DNA of 5,575 nucleotides, taken from contig JALXDW010000249.1 of the NCBI GenBank assembly GCA_027070385.1, forward strand, positions 1 through 5,575, written 5' to 3'. Both the position numbers and the translations under genes were made by a program. Below the pieces are notes generated by a model. The model was given only the letters and a program-made list of their open reading frames with translations. It was not told where the DNA came from and made no database searches. This document shows, one piece after another, positions 1 through 5,575 of this stretch; position 1 is the stretch's first letter; each line of letters begins with the position of its first letter. This DNA is from Chromatiales bacterium (lineage in GTDB: Bacteria > Pseudomonadota > Gammaproteobacteria > UBA6429 > Thiohalophilaceae).

Positions 1-1
1 T

Positions 2-49
2 AGGGTTGTGATTCTATTTGGGGTTGTTTTTTTATTTAACTTCTTTTAA
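2..49 (+). other. Hydrophobic in-frame leader of the TadG-like gene, ended by TAA
   Basis: Read in the same frame as the large downstream gene, bases 2-46 encode a short, very hydrophobic stretch (RVVILFGVVFLFNFF) that ends at TAA 47-49. TadG-like/Tad-domain proteins start with one membrane helix ending in a pattern like FN-x-G-Q, followed about 16 residues later by an AAAYS motif. Here FN and (S)AAYS are separated by the same 16 positions if the TAA is counted as one residue, and the TAA falls where I recall a glutamine. A single CAA to TAA change would therefore explain the break. The frame is open to the left edge, so the true start lies outside the window. The family comparison is from memory. 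A sequencing error or an edge artefact is equally possible. Confidence 0.5.
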
Positions 50-1846
50 TTGATACGGCAACCACCGGAAGCAACAAATGGAGTATCGTCGGCAGCGTAC
101 AGTGTTGCGGTATTATCTGCGCGGCAGCTTAACTTTATGGCCTATACCAACAGGGCGATGGTGGCCAACCAGATCTCGATGGGGCAGTTTACAGCGTTTA
201 ATTCATGGAAGAAAAAATATGAGATGGGAGCAACACGTCGAAGTACGGGGTATTTGGCATTTGCTGCTTTTGATCTGGTTGCTCCGGGTGCCGGTTCGGC
301 AATGGCCACATTTGTTCAAGCAACAATGAAGCTCTATGACTTTGTTAACCAGCGCATTATTGGCAATATAATGAGTGCGGTTGGTAGGGTTGCGACCAAA
401 CACTTACCAAAGCTGCAAGGGTTTTATTTATTTCATAATCAATTAATGCGGCTTGCCACGCAGATAGCTCAAGTTGAAATTCTGCCTAAAATCATTGATG
501 CCAACGCAAAGAATGCCAAGTTAGCAAATTTTGGAGCCCTTGCTGCGCTGTTAAGTTCGGTGGAACAGCAGATGAATTTTTTATATTTTCCAACGAAAAA
601 AACAGATAAAACAACGCGAGCAAAAAATGCCAAACGTCGTTTTGCTGCATTTGTAAATGACTCTCGTGATGATTGGACAAAAGATCGCGACCGAACCGAT
701 TTGCGTACTCCCACCGTTACCATTCTACCTTTACCCGGTGGTGGCGTCACCGCGAGTCTGGGGTTTGAAGTGCTTGGCGGTACCGCACTGCGGTTTATCA
801 GTAAAAGTAAGGAAGAACTTTACGACTGGACATCACTGGATACCGTCGGTTTGGGAGCAGAGTTTGGTATAAAAGCGAATTTCTGCGCTCTTTGGGTACC
901 GTATGTTGCCAGTTGGGTACCCTTGCGTATCAAGTTTCGTTGCGCATGGCGTATTAATATTGATAATTCATACCCTATGAACCTGCCAATGGGAGGGGCA
1001 GCACATGAATTGCACTCCGGTGCCATGTTGGGGCCATTTATTTCCAAATGGGGTAAGCCCGGCGATACGATATATGGTAATACCCTGAATAAAACCTATC
1101 CGTCTGCAATAGAGGCAACCGCTCCTTTTCCTGGTGGTTATCAACCGCCGACTAAAATCAAAAATACCTTACCGCGTTATGGTGATGTCAATGCAGAATT
1201 TTATCCTGCTGTAAAAGAAACGCCCATATTTCTGGTTAGTGTACGCAAAAACGCTAATGATTTGCACACCAGTGATCGTATTAATAAAGCAGGCGATGTA
1301 TTAACAGCGGGTGAGTTTGAGGTTAAAACCAAACTTGCTGGTGGTGACGATTCCACCGAAGGTGACCCGGGGGGAAGAATTGCGGGTGAAATTTCTAATT
1401 ATATTGGTGATATTGTTAATAAGTATAAGAAGGAGTTGATTAGTGCCACCGGTGGGCTGGGGGGTGGACTGGTTTCTGCTGTGACCACTCAATTTCAAAC
1501 ACAACTCAATAGCATGTTAAACAGCATGGGCAGTCAATTTACCCGCATTCTGGTACCGGACAGCCGTAATCAGCAGGACGGTGCGATCTTTGCAATAGCC
1601 GCAGCCAGTGTTTATTTCGATAACCCGGATGCAGCCGATGAAAACGGCAGTACTTTTACACCTTACTGGCAAGTACGTTTAAGACCTGTGGATGATAATA
1701 TTCGTAAATGGTCTGTACTGACACAAACATTATCTTCGGATACAAACACGCAGGGTGAACTACCCTTTTCTACTCCTGACCCTGCCACGAGTGGTGTCCG
1801 TACAGGCAGTGAGTTATTAAGACTGGAAAAGGTAGTGCCTAAATGA
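50..1846 (+). CDS. TadG-like pilus assembly protein, N-terminally interrupted
   Basis: This open frame of about 598 codons encodes a TadG-like protein of the tad/Flp pilus family, expected to be membrane-anchored with a large periplasmic domain. Residues 15-41 (AAYSVAVLSARQLNF, then MAYTNRAMVANQ) match the segment that follows the membrane helix in proteobacterial Tad-domain proteins. Near the C-terminus, IAAASVYFDNP (516-526) and PYWQVRLRP (538-546) also fit this family. The only two cysteines, C279 and C298, flank a WVPYVASWVPL stretch and could form a disulfide. A Gly-rich patch lies near residue 467. The TTG at 50-52 is merely the first possible start after the in-frame TAA and has no ribosome binding site; ATG 137-139 is also unsupported. 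The true start is probably upstream of the window. It overlaps the next gene by 4 bases. The family assignment is fairly sure; the exact role is inferred. Confidence 0.75.
   Translation: MIRQPPEATNGVSSAAYSVAVLSARQLNFMAYTNRAMVANQISMGQFTAFNSWKKKYEMGATRRSTGYLAFAAFDLVAPGAGSAMATFVQATMKLYDFVNQRIIGNIMSAVGRVATKHLPKLQGFYLFHNQLMRLATQIAQVEILPKIIDANAKNAKLANFGALAALLSSVEQQMNFLYFPTKKTDKTTRAKNAKRRFAAFVNDSRDDWTKDRDRTDLRTPTVTILPLPGGGVTASLGFEVLGGTALRFISKSKEELYDWTSLDTVGLGAEFGIKANFCALWVPYVASWVPLRIKFRCAWRINIDNSYPMNLPMGGAAHELHSGAMLGPFISKWGKPGDTIYGNTLNKTYPSAIEATAPFPGGYQPPTKIKNTLPRYGDVNAEFYPAVKETPIFLVSVRKNANDLHTSDRINKAGDVLTAGEFEVKTKLAGGDDSTEGDPGGRIAGEISNYIGDIVNKYKKELISATGGLGGGLVSAVTTQFQTQLNSMLNSMGSQFTRILVPDSRNQQDGAIFAIAAASVYFDNPDAADENGSTFTPYWQVRLRPVDDNIRKWSVLTQTLSSDTNTQGELPFSTPDPATSGVRTGSELLRLEKVVPK
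1827..1833 (+). promoter_or_regulatory. Ribosome binding site of the TadE-like gene
   Basis: AAAAGGT lies inside the end of the TadG-like gene, 9 bases before ATG 1843. It supports starting the next gene at 1843 rather than at the ATG that follows immediately at 1846, though the two differ by one residue only. The ATGA overlap suggests translational coupling. Confidence 0.5.
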
Positions 1847-2823
1847 TGTTTAAATATAAACAGCCCAAGTATAAGCAACAAGGACAGGCAATAGCAGAAT
1901 TTAATGTGACGGCTGCTTTTTTACTGGTACCACTTTTCGTTTTAATACCGTTGACCGGTAAGTACATTGACATGAAACAGTCATCAGTACAGGCAGCACG
2001 TTATATGGCATGGGAACGTACCGTCTGGTTTGAAAATGCACCTAAATATACATCGACTGCCGCAGTAAAATCAGCCGCACAAATTGAAAAAGAAACGATC
2101 AGCCGTTTGTTTGGTAATACAGACAGATTGGTGAGCAGTAGCGATAAAAATACACTCGATGATAGTGAGGTAAATTTGCTTTGGAAAGATAATGCTGGAC
2201 GAAATTTGGTCGAAACAGATAATGTCAGCGCCAAATTTCCCGATGGCGATGAAGCTTTACCATCTGCAGCGTACAAGGCATTTGATATCACAACCAATCT
2301 TCTTGATACCGGTGCAAATTTAGTTGGTAACAAACTGGTGGATGGTTTGGACTGGTTTAATAAGCAAGCCAACAAATATCTGGGTATTGCACCGATTAAA
2401 CCTTTACCCAAGAAACCCTTATTTGATATTACCAGCAAGTTTCACTTTGAAGGTTACTATCGGCCAGAAGTAAAAATAGCGGTAAATAATCTCCCTTATA
2501 TGAAGGTATTTGATAGTCTGGATTTGGAAATGGTTAGTCATGCAGCCATTGTTACCGATGCGTGGTATGCCGCGGGTAACGAAGGAAAGAGTAAAGAAGA
2601 TACCCAGTTTGCAAAATGGACAGACAGCTTTGTGCCCTTTGCTATTGTTCGCAAACCGTTTTCCTATGCACAGGATATTTTTTCCTATAAATATGGTATT
2701 TTGCCTTCTATTGCGCCTGAGCTAGCCAAAGATAAACTTATCTTTGGTTATGTTGACACCGATCCGGTTAAGGACAGTTCTGAAATTCCGGATTGTCCAG
2801 GGGGGCTTTGTGCTTATGAATAG
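1843..2823 (+). CDS. TadE-like pseudopilin with large C-terminal domain
   Basis: This is a TadE-like minor pilin of the Flp system, 326 residues. A short basic leader (residues 1-14, rich in K and Q) ends in G14, followed by QAIAEF with E19 at +5 of the predicted mature protein. That is the type IV-like cleavage motif that TadV-type peptidases process in Flp and TadE/TadF. A hydrophobic helix follows at about 20-39 (VTAAFLLVPLFVLIPLT). Next comes AARYMAWERTVW (51-62), a segment I associate with TadE-like proteins of proteobacterial tad loci. Classical TadE is under about 200 residues, so this one carries a long extra exported region without a fold I recognise. Its only cysteines, C318 and C323, form CPGGLC three residues before the end, a possible disulfide loop. 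The start is ATG 1843, overlapping the upstream stop. The family is well supported; the function of the long domain is unknown. Confidence 0.8.
   Translation: MMFKYKQPKYKQQGQAIAEFNVTAAFLLVPLFVLIPLTGKYIDMKQSSVQAARYMAWERTVWFENAPKYTSTAAVKSAAQIEKETISRLFGNTDRLVSSSDKNTLDDSEVNLLWKDNAGRNLVETDNVSAKFPDGDEALPSAAYKAFDITTNLLDTGANLVGNKLVDGLDWFNKQANKYLGIAPIKPLPKKPLFDITSKFHFEGYYRPEVKIAVNNLPYMKVFDSLDLEMVSHAAIVTDAWYAAGNEGKSKEDTQFAKWTDSFVPFAIVRKPFSYAQDIFSYKYGILPSIAPELAKDKLIFGYVDTDPVKDSSEIPDCPGGLCAYE
2799..2805 (+). promoter_or_regulatory. Ribosome binding site of the secreted protein gene
   Basis: AGGGGGG ends 10 bases before ATG 2816 and decides the start of the next gene. The same six G bases are the two glycine codons of the CPGGLC motif at the end of the TadE-like protein, so one stretch serves as both coding sequence and translation signal. 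Confidence 0.6.
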
Positions 2824-3511
2824 CCCGTGTGTAAAAAAATTAATCATGGTCGTATTGTTATCGATCAGTTATGCATCAGTGGCTAATGCCTGGCCCAAGG
2901 TGATGTATCCTCCCCAGACTGGATTAAAAACTGCTTTGGCAGATGAAATGTATGTGAATGGAGTGCCAATGCAAGTACATTTGTTTAAAACCCGTTTATC
3001 AGTGGAGCAAGTACTGAGATTTTATCGAAATCGTTGGGCAGACGATTTTGCGGAAAGTGAATATGAACAATGGCAACAAATAAGTCATTATAAAGGCAGT
3101 TACTTTATTACTGTTCAGGTAAAAAATGCTGATGTGATAGACAATGGATTTGAAACGCTTGGGCGACTCAATATCTCTTCTTTTGATGAGCACAAAAAAA
3201 AGAAGCCTGTTGATTTCCCGATGCTGGCAGATTCGAAGATAATCAATGATATTGAAACACTGGACAAGGATAAAAAAGGCCGTACGTTACTTTTTTTAAA
3301 TAGACAATCATTGGATGACAATATCGCCTATTATAAAAGTCACTTCACCAAAAATAACTGGACTCAGGTAATGGGTAAACGGGTTGGCGATACAGGGCAT
3401 GTTTCTGTTTTTAAAAAAAATCAGGATGAGGTAACGATTAACATACGTTCTATTGCAGGTGGTAGTAGTGTGCTGGTGAATGAAGTACTTGAAAAAAACT
3501 GGTTTAATTAA
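2816..3511 (+). CDS. Secreted protein of unknown function in the tad locus
   Basis: I do not recognise this 231-residue protein by name. ATG 2816 is chosen because a strong AGGGGGG site precedes it and a clean Sec signal peptide follows: basic KK at 7-8, a hydrophobic core (LIMVVLLSISYA), and an AxA-type site SVANA/WPKV with cleavage after residue 25. A longer in-frame start at 2744 would bury the signal peptide and lacks this support. The mature part of about 206 residues appears to hold two related units, at about 62-103 and 165-211. Each begins S-[VL]-[ED]-[QD], has an aromatic YY/FY pair on a helix, then a tryptophan, then beta-like strands (SYFITVQVK; HVSVFKKN...VTINI). A lysine-rich linker at 127-130 lies between them. 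The gene overlaps the TadE-like gene by 8 bases and sits 17 bases before flp, so it is probably co-expressed and may be a periplasmic accessory of pilus assembly. That role comes from context only. Confidence 0.7.
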   Translation: MNSPCVKKLIMVVLLSISYASVANAWPKVMYPPQTGLKTALADEMYVNGVPMQVHLFKTRLSVEQVLRFYRNRWADDFAESEYEQWQQISHYKGSYFITVQVKNADVIDNGFETLGRLNISSFDEHKKKKPVDFPMLADSKIINDIETLDKDKKGRTLLFLNRQSLDDNIAYYKSHFTKNNWTQVMGKRVGDTGHVSVFKKNQDEVTINIRSIAGGSSVLVNEVLEKNWFN

Positions 3512-3517
3512 AAAGGG
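3512..3517 (+). promoter_or_regulatory. Probable ribosome binding site of flp
   Basis: AAAGGG begins directly after the stop of the secreted protein gene and ends 11 bases before ATG 3529. The spacing is slightly long, but it is the only purine-rich candidate here. No promoter was seen in the 17-base gap, so flp is probably read from the upstream transcript. Confidence 0.4.
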
Positions 3518-3528
3518 TATTTGTTGCA

Positions 3529-3735
3529 ATGAAAATATCAAAGATTAAACAAAAACATCAACGTGGTCAGTCGATGGTGGAATATGTTGTTATCGTGGGG
3601 GCGATAATTGCTGCGCTTTATTCAGCGGATGATGTGATGAAATTGATGCGTGACACAATGAAAGGGTCGCAAGAAGGATATTCCTATGCAATATCCATTG
3701 CGGAGTTACCGGATGAAAATGATACAACGCCTTAA
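3529..3735 (+). CDS. flp: Flp-family type IVb pilin
   Basis: This 68-residue protein has the standard plan of a Flp pilin, the small subunit that polymerises into the tad pilus. The leader at 1-13 is strongly basic (K2, K5, K7, K9, R12) and ends in G13. After it comes QSMVEY, with E18 at +5 and Y19 at +6 of the mature protein, the G/XXXXEY prepilin site of the family. A hydrophobic helix at 20-31 (VVIVGAIIAALY) follows, then a charged amphipathic stretch and an acidic, proline-containing tail (AELPDENDTTP). The mature pilin would be 55 residues, within the usual size for Flp. Processing needs a TadV-like peptidase, not present here. It lies between the secreted protein gene and cpaB. As the only Flp-type pilin in view it is the best candidate for the major subunit, but other flp copies could exist elsewhere. 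Confidence 0.88.
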   Translation: MKISKIKQKHQRGQSMVEYVVIVGAIIAALYSADDVMKLMRDTMKGSQEGYSYAISIAELPDENDTTP

Positions 3736-3786
3736 AGAGAAAATCAGAATTTAAAACTTAACTTTAATTTAAAAAGAAGAAAAGAT
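3736..3786 (+). other. AT-rich gap between flp and cpaB
   Basis: This is the longest gap between tad genes in the window, at 51 bases. It contains AATTTAAAA twice (3748-3756 and 3766-3774), 18 bases apart, and a purine-rich AAGAAGAAAAG before ATG 3787 that may serve as a weak ribosome binding site. No clear hairpin with a T-run and no good -35/-10 pair was seen. The gap could mark a processing point lowering cpaB relative to flp, but the sequence does not show this. Confidence 0.3.
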
Positions 3787-5268
3787 ATGAGTAAACAAAA
3801 TCAGATTAAATCATTGGTAGCTGTTCTTCGGGCTAACAAGCCATTAAAATTATTATTAATGGCCATTGGTCTGGCCATATTGGCTGCTTTTCTGGCAGTT
3901 AAATATTTACAGTTACGTGAAGCCGCGTTGAAACAGGCTTATCAACGTTCAGGTGAACGTATGGTTAGTGTGGTCGTTGCAAAGAAAAACTTACAACGCG
4001 GTGCAGTATTAAATAAATCAAATCTGGCGGTACGAAAAATCCCCAGTATTTATGTTCATCAACAGGTTGTGCCTCCGGGAAAATTTAAAGTTATCAAGGG
4101 GCGCCGGTTGTTAGAGCCATTAGCAAAAGGGCGTGCTTTATTATGGAGCCATGTTGCCGGTGATCAACGACGGGATTTTTCTGATGTGCTTACAGATGGT
4201 CGACGTGCCGTCACAATTCCAGTGGATCAATTATCATCTATCAGTGGCATGATTGAGCCGGGCAACCATGTTGACTTGCACATTACATTACCTGCAAAAC
4301 TGGTGGGCGGTTCAGGTGAAGGGGATGTGGTTTTTCCTCTGCTGCAAAATGTCGAGGTACTTGCAACGGGGCGACGTCTGGAACCAAAAGTGCAGGCTAC
4401 CATGGCAGTTGCCTATCGTAATCAGGGGCGTGGGTATAATACCTTAACCGTTAATTTAAGTGCCAAAGAAACCTCCCTTTTATTTGCAGCTAATACAGCG
4501 GGCCGCTTGTCTGCATCGTTAAGAAATCGCAGTGATAACGGTTTTGTGTTTACCAGTATTCGTCCGGGTGAAATATTATCGTTTGCACAAAATCTTAACC
4601 AGGAAGCTAAAGCCAAAGCACAGTCAAAAGTAAAAGTGGTACGTGACAAGGATGGCAACATTATTGGCCATGAAGTGGATGGTAAAGTTGTAAATGAAAA
4701 CGGCGATGTGATTGGTAAAGTCAATTCCGATGGAACAGTGGTCAGTAATAGTGGTGAAATTATTGGCACAGCCGCCGAAGAGCCGGTTGTTACTGAAAAG
4801 GTCGTACGTGATAAAGACGGCAATGTTGTTGGCAAGGTGGTTAATGGCCAGGTTTTAAATGATAAAGGTGAAGTCATTGGGAAAGTAAATGACGACGGTT
4901 CTGTTGTGAGTAACGATGGTAAATCATTGGGAACGCTATCCGAGAAAATTGTCTCGAAGGTGAAAGTTGTTCGAGACAAGAATGGCAAGGTTATCGGACG
5001 GGTTGTAAACGGTAAAGTTGTCAATGATAAAGGTGAAGTTATTGGCAAGGTTAATGAATCGGGTGCCGTTGTGAGTAACAGTGGACAATCTTTGGGAACA
5101 GTTTCGGAAGAATCTGTCACACCGGAATTGGCCCGGAAATTGGGCTCAAGGCCAACATCTTCATCAACGGGTGGAAGTGGGATTACACCAACCTGGTTGG
5201 TCGATTACCTTGTTGGTGGCAACAGCAAAGATGGCATTGCGCTGGTGACAAAAGTGCCAATTAAGTAA
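3787..5268 (+). CDS. cpaB: CpaB/RcpC-family Flp pilus assembly protein with C-terminal repeats
   Basis: This 493-residue protein is CpaB (RcpC), the inner-membrane-anchored periplasmic factor that works with the Flp secretin. Residues 1-18 are basic. One membrane helix spans about 20-38 (LLLMAIGLAILAAFLAV). An SAF-like domain follows at about 59-125 (MVSVVVAKKNLQRGAVL ... KGRALLWSHVA), then the RcpC-type domain at about 139-265, including RRAVTIPVDQLSSISG and the typical IEPGNHVDL (156-164). A charged Ala/Lys-rich linker at about 267-281 leads into three 55-residue repeats (283-447), then a Ser/Thr/Gly linker and the end WLVDYLVGGNSKDGIALV... Typical CpaB proteins are roughly 250-350 residues; the repeat block accounts for most of the excess. 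The start ATG has only a weak AAGAAGA site. The secretin gene normally expected next is absent, because the sequence changes origin right after the stop codon. Confidence 0.85.
   Translation: MSKQNQIKSLVAVLRANKPLKLLLMAIGLAILAAFLAVKYLQLREAALKQAYQRSGERMVSVVVAKKNLQRGAVLNKSNLAVRKIPSIYVHQQVVPPGKFKVIKGRRLLEPLAKGRALLWSHVAGDQRRDFSDVLTDGRRAVTIPVDQLSSISGMIEPGNHVDLHITLPAKLVGGSGEGDVVFPLLQNVEVLATGRRLEPKVQATMAVAYRNQGRGYNTLTVNLSAKETSLLFAANTAGRLSASLRNRSDNGFVFTSIRPGEILSFAQNLNQEAKAKAQSKVKVVRDKDGNIIGHEVDGKVVNENGDVIGKVNSDGTVVSNSGEIIGTAAEEPVVTEKVVRDKDGNVVGKVVNGQVLNDKGEVIGKVNDDGSVVSNDGKSLGTLSEKIVSKVKVVRDKNGKVIGRVVNGKVVNDKGEVIGKVNESGAVVSNSGQSLGTVSEESVTPELARKLGSRPTSSSTGGSGITPTWLVDYLVGGNSKDGIALVTKVPIK
4633..5127 (+). 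repeat. Three in-frame 165-bp (55-residue) repeats inside cpaB
   Basis: The units are 4633-4797, 4798-4962 and 4963-5127, each exactly 55 codons, starting K-V-V-R-D-K. Each holds three G-x-[IVS]-[IVL]-G motifs (for example DGNIIG, NGDVIG, SGEIIG) alternating with GKVV/GQVL and GTVV/GSVV/GAVV turns, a sub-period of about 16-17 residues. The third unit fades near residue 445. Protein similarity between units is high, but synonymous codons differ widely. The pattern of short Val/Ile strands separated by Gly-Asp/Asn turns suggests a beta-hairpin or solenoid-like extended structure; this is inference. Confidence 0.9.
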
Positions 5269-5280
5269 GCCGGAACAATA
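5269..5280. other. Junction between bacterial tad sequence and archaeal-type RNA polymerase sequence
   Basis: The bacterial gene ends with TAA 5266-5268. Within about 12 bases the sequence becomes polymerase coding sequence in the same frame, with no spacer, ribosome binding site or start codon. No direct or inverted repeats typical of a mobile element flank the point. It fits an artificial join of two genomes better than a natural insertion. Confidence 0.6.
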
Positions 5281-5575
5281 TTTTATTCAGAGCCAGAAAC
5301 ATCTTTAAGAGAAGAATTACTTAGTCTAGGCTTTAAAGATAATGGAACAGAGATAATGTATAATCCTATAACTGGAGAACAATATAAAGCAAGGATATAT
5401 ATTGGCAACATGTATTATCTGAAACTTAAACATATGGTAGCTAATAAGATACATTCTCGAGCAAGAGGACCAATTCAGCTTCTTACACGACAGCCTACTG
5501 AAGGCCGTGCAAAAGAAGGTGGTCTTAGATTAGGAGAAATGGAGAAAGATACTTTTGTAGCTCATGGAGCTTCTT
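5269..5575 (+). CDS. Fragment of archaeal/eukaryotic-type RNA polymerase subunit B (Rpo2/RPB2)
   Basis: This frame is open to the right edge and encodes about 102 residues from the C-terminal third of the second-largest RNA polymerase subunit. Landmarks are TEIMYNPITGE (5347-5379), YYLKLKHMV (5413-5439), HSRARGP (5452-5472), LTRQPTEGR (5482-5508) and GGLRLGEMEKD (5518-5550), then VAHGAS. These mark the hybrid-binding and switch 3 region of archaeal Rpo2 and eukaryotic RPB2. Bacterial RpoB instead has patterns like HARSTGPYSLVTQQPLGG. The first 240 bases are about 35 percent GC by hand count, and arginine uses AGA/AGG four times out of seven, unlike the CGT-rich tad genes. Both ends are incomplete: the N-terminal two thirds and any start are missing. 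An archaeal source, perhaps a DPANN-type lineage, looks likeliest; a eukaryote or large DNA virus cannot be excluded. Confidence 0.88.

Noticed and set aside
882..916. Short WVP...WVP repeat in the TadG-like gene (TTGGGTACC twice) as a mobile element trace
   Set aside because: The repeated DNA word is only about 9 bases and in frame; it reflects a local protein pattern and has no flanking element features.
2001..2438. Open frame of 145 codons on the minus strand
   Set aside because: It is fully inside the TadE-like gene on the opposite strand, with no ribosome binding site seen and no recognisable domain.
2744..2815. Longer start for the secreted protein at ATG 2744
   Set aside because: It would add 24 residues before a good signal peptide and overlap the upstream gene by 80 bases; the AGGGGGG site points to ATG 2816.
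3748..3774. AATTTAAAA direct repeat as a regulator site or promoter
   Set aside because: It is only a 9-base AT-only word occurring twice in a very AT-rich gap; this is expected by chance and no -35/-10 pair or dyad supports it.
4422..5120. Long open frame of 232 codons on the minus strand
   Set aside because: It lies opposite the cpaB coding sequence and its composition (Thr/Ser/Leu/Pro repeats) is the antisense echo of the 55-residue repeats. It matches nothing known and has no independent support.
4633..5127. EF-hand or dockerin calcium-binding loops in the CpaB repeats (DKDGN-like)
   Set aside because: The acidic spacing looks tempting, but the glycine is in the wrong position and the later liganding residue and flanking helices are absent; the Val/Ile-Gly pattern fits beta structure better.
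5269..5575. Bacterial rpoB following the tad locus
   Set aside because: The motifs HSRARGP, LTRQPTEGR and GGLRLGEMEKD belong to the archaeal/eukaryotic type; bacterial RpoB differs at these positions.

Overview
The window holds part of a tad (Flp / tight-adherence pilus) gene cluster of proteobacterial, probably gammaproteobacterial, type. It is followed by a sudden switch to a piece of an RNA polymerase gene that is not bacterial. The bacterial assignment rests on the Flp pilin motif (G/QSMVEY), the TadE-like and TadG-like proteins with the sequence styles seen in proteobacterial tad loci, an SAF/RcpC-type CpaB, and tightly packed or overlapping genes with purine-rich ribosome binding sites. 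No genus can be named from the sequence alone.

Layout, all on the + strand. Positions 2-1846 hold a large TadG-like protein whose reading frame is cut by a TAA at 47-49, just after what looks like its membrane segment. Positions 1843-2823 hold an oversized TadE-like pseudopilin, sharing ATGA with the gene before it. Positions 2816-3511 hold a 231-residue secreted protein of unknown function, overlapping the pseudopilin by 8 bases. Positions 3529-3735 hold the Flp major-pilin candidate. Positions 3787-5268 hold CpaB/RcpC, with an unusual C-terminal block of three 55-residue repeats. Right after the CpaB stop codon, 5269-5575 encode an uninterrupted fragment of an archaeal/eukaryotic-type RNA polymerase second-largest subunit (Rpo2/RPB2). 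It has no start, no ribosome binding site, lower GC and different arginine codons. Bacterial RpoB does not have these motifs. The simplest reading is an assembly chimera, with the join at about 5269-5280.

How the genes fit together: Flp would be the pilus subunit. The TadE-like and TadG-like proteins would be minor, pseudopilin-like components. CpaB would be a membrane-anchored periplasmic factor linked to the secretin, and the 231-residue protein would be an exported accessory factor. The overlaps and spacings suggest one transcript from the TadG-like gene at least to flp, and probably to cpaB. The secretin (CpaC/RcpA), the TadA/B/C motor and platform, and the TadV peptidase are not in the window. 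I see no tRNA, rRNA, CRISPR array, insertion sequence or convincing terminator.

Most worth a second look: the repeat block in CpaB, the in-frame stop at the head of the TadG-like gene, the two-fold architecture of the secreted protein, and the bacterial/archaeal-type junction. I found no convincing wholly new system; the novelty is in details of a tad locus.
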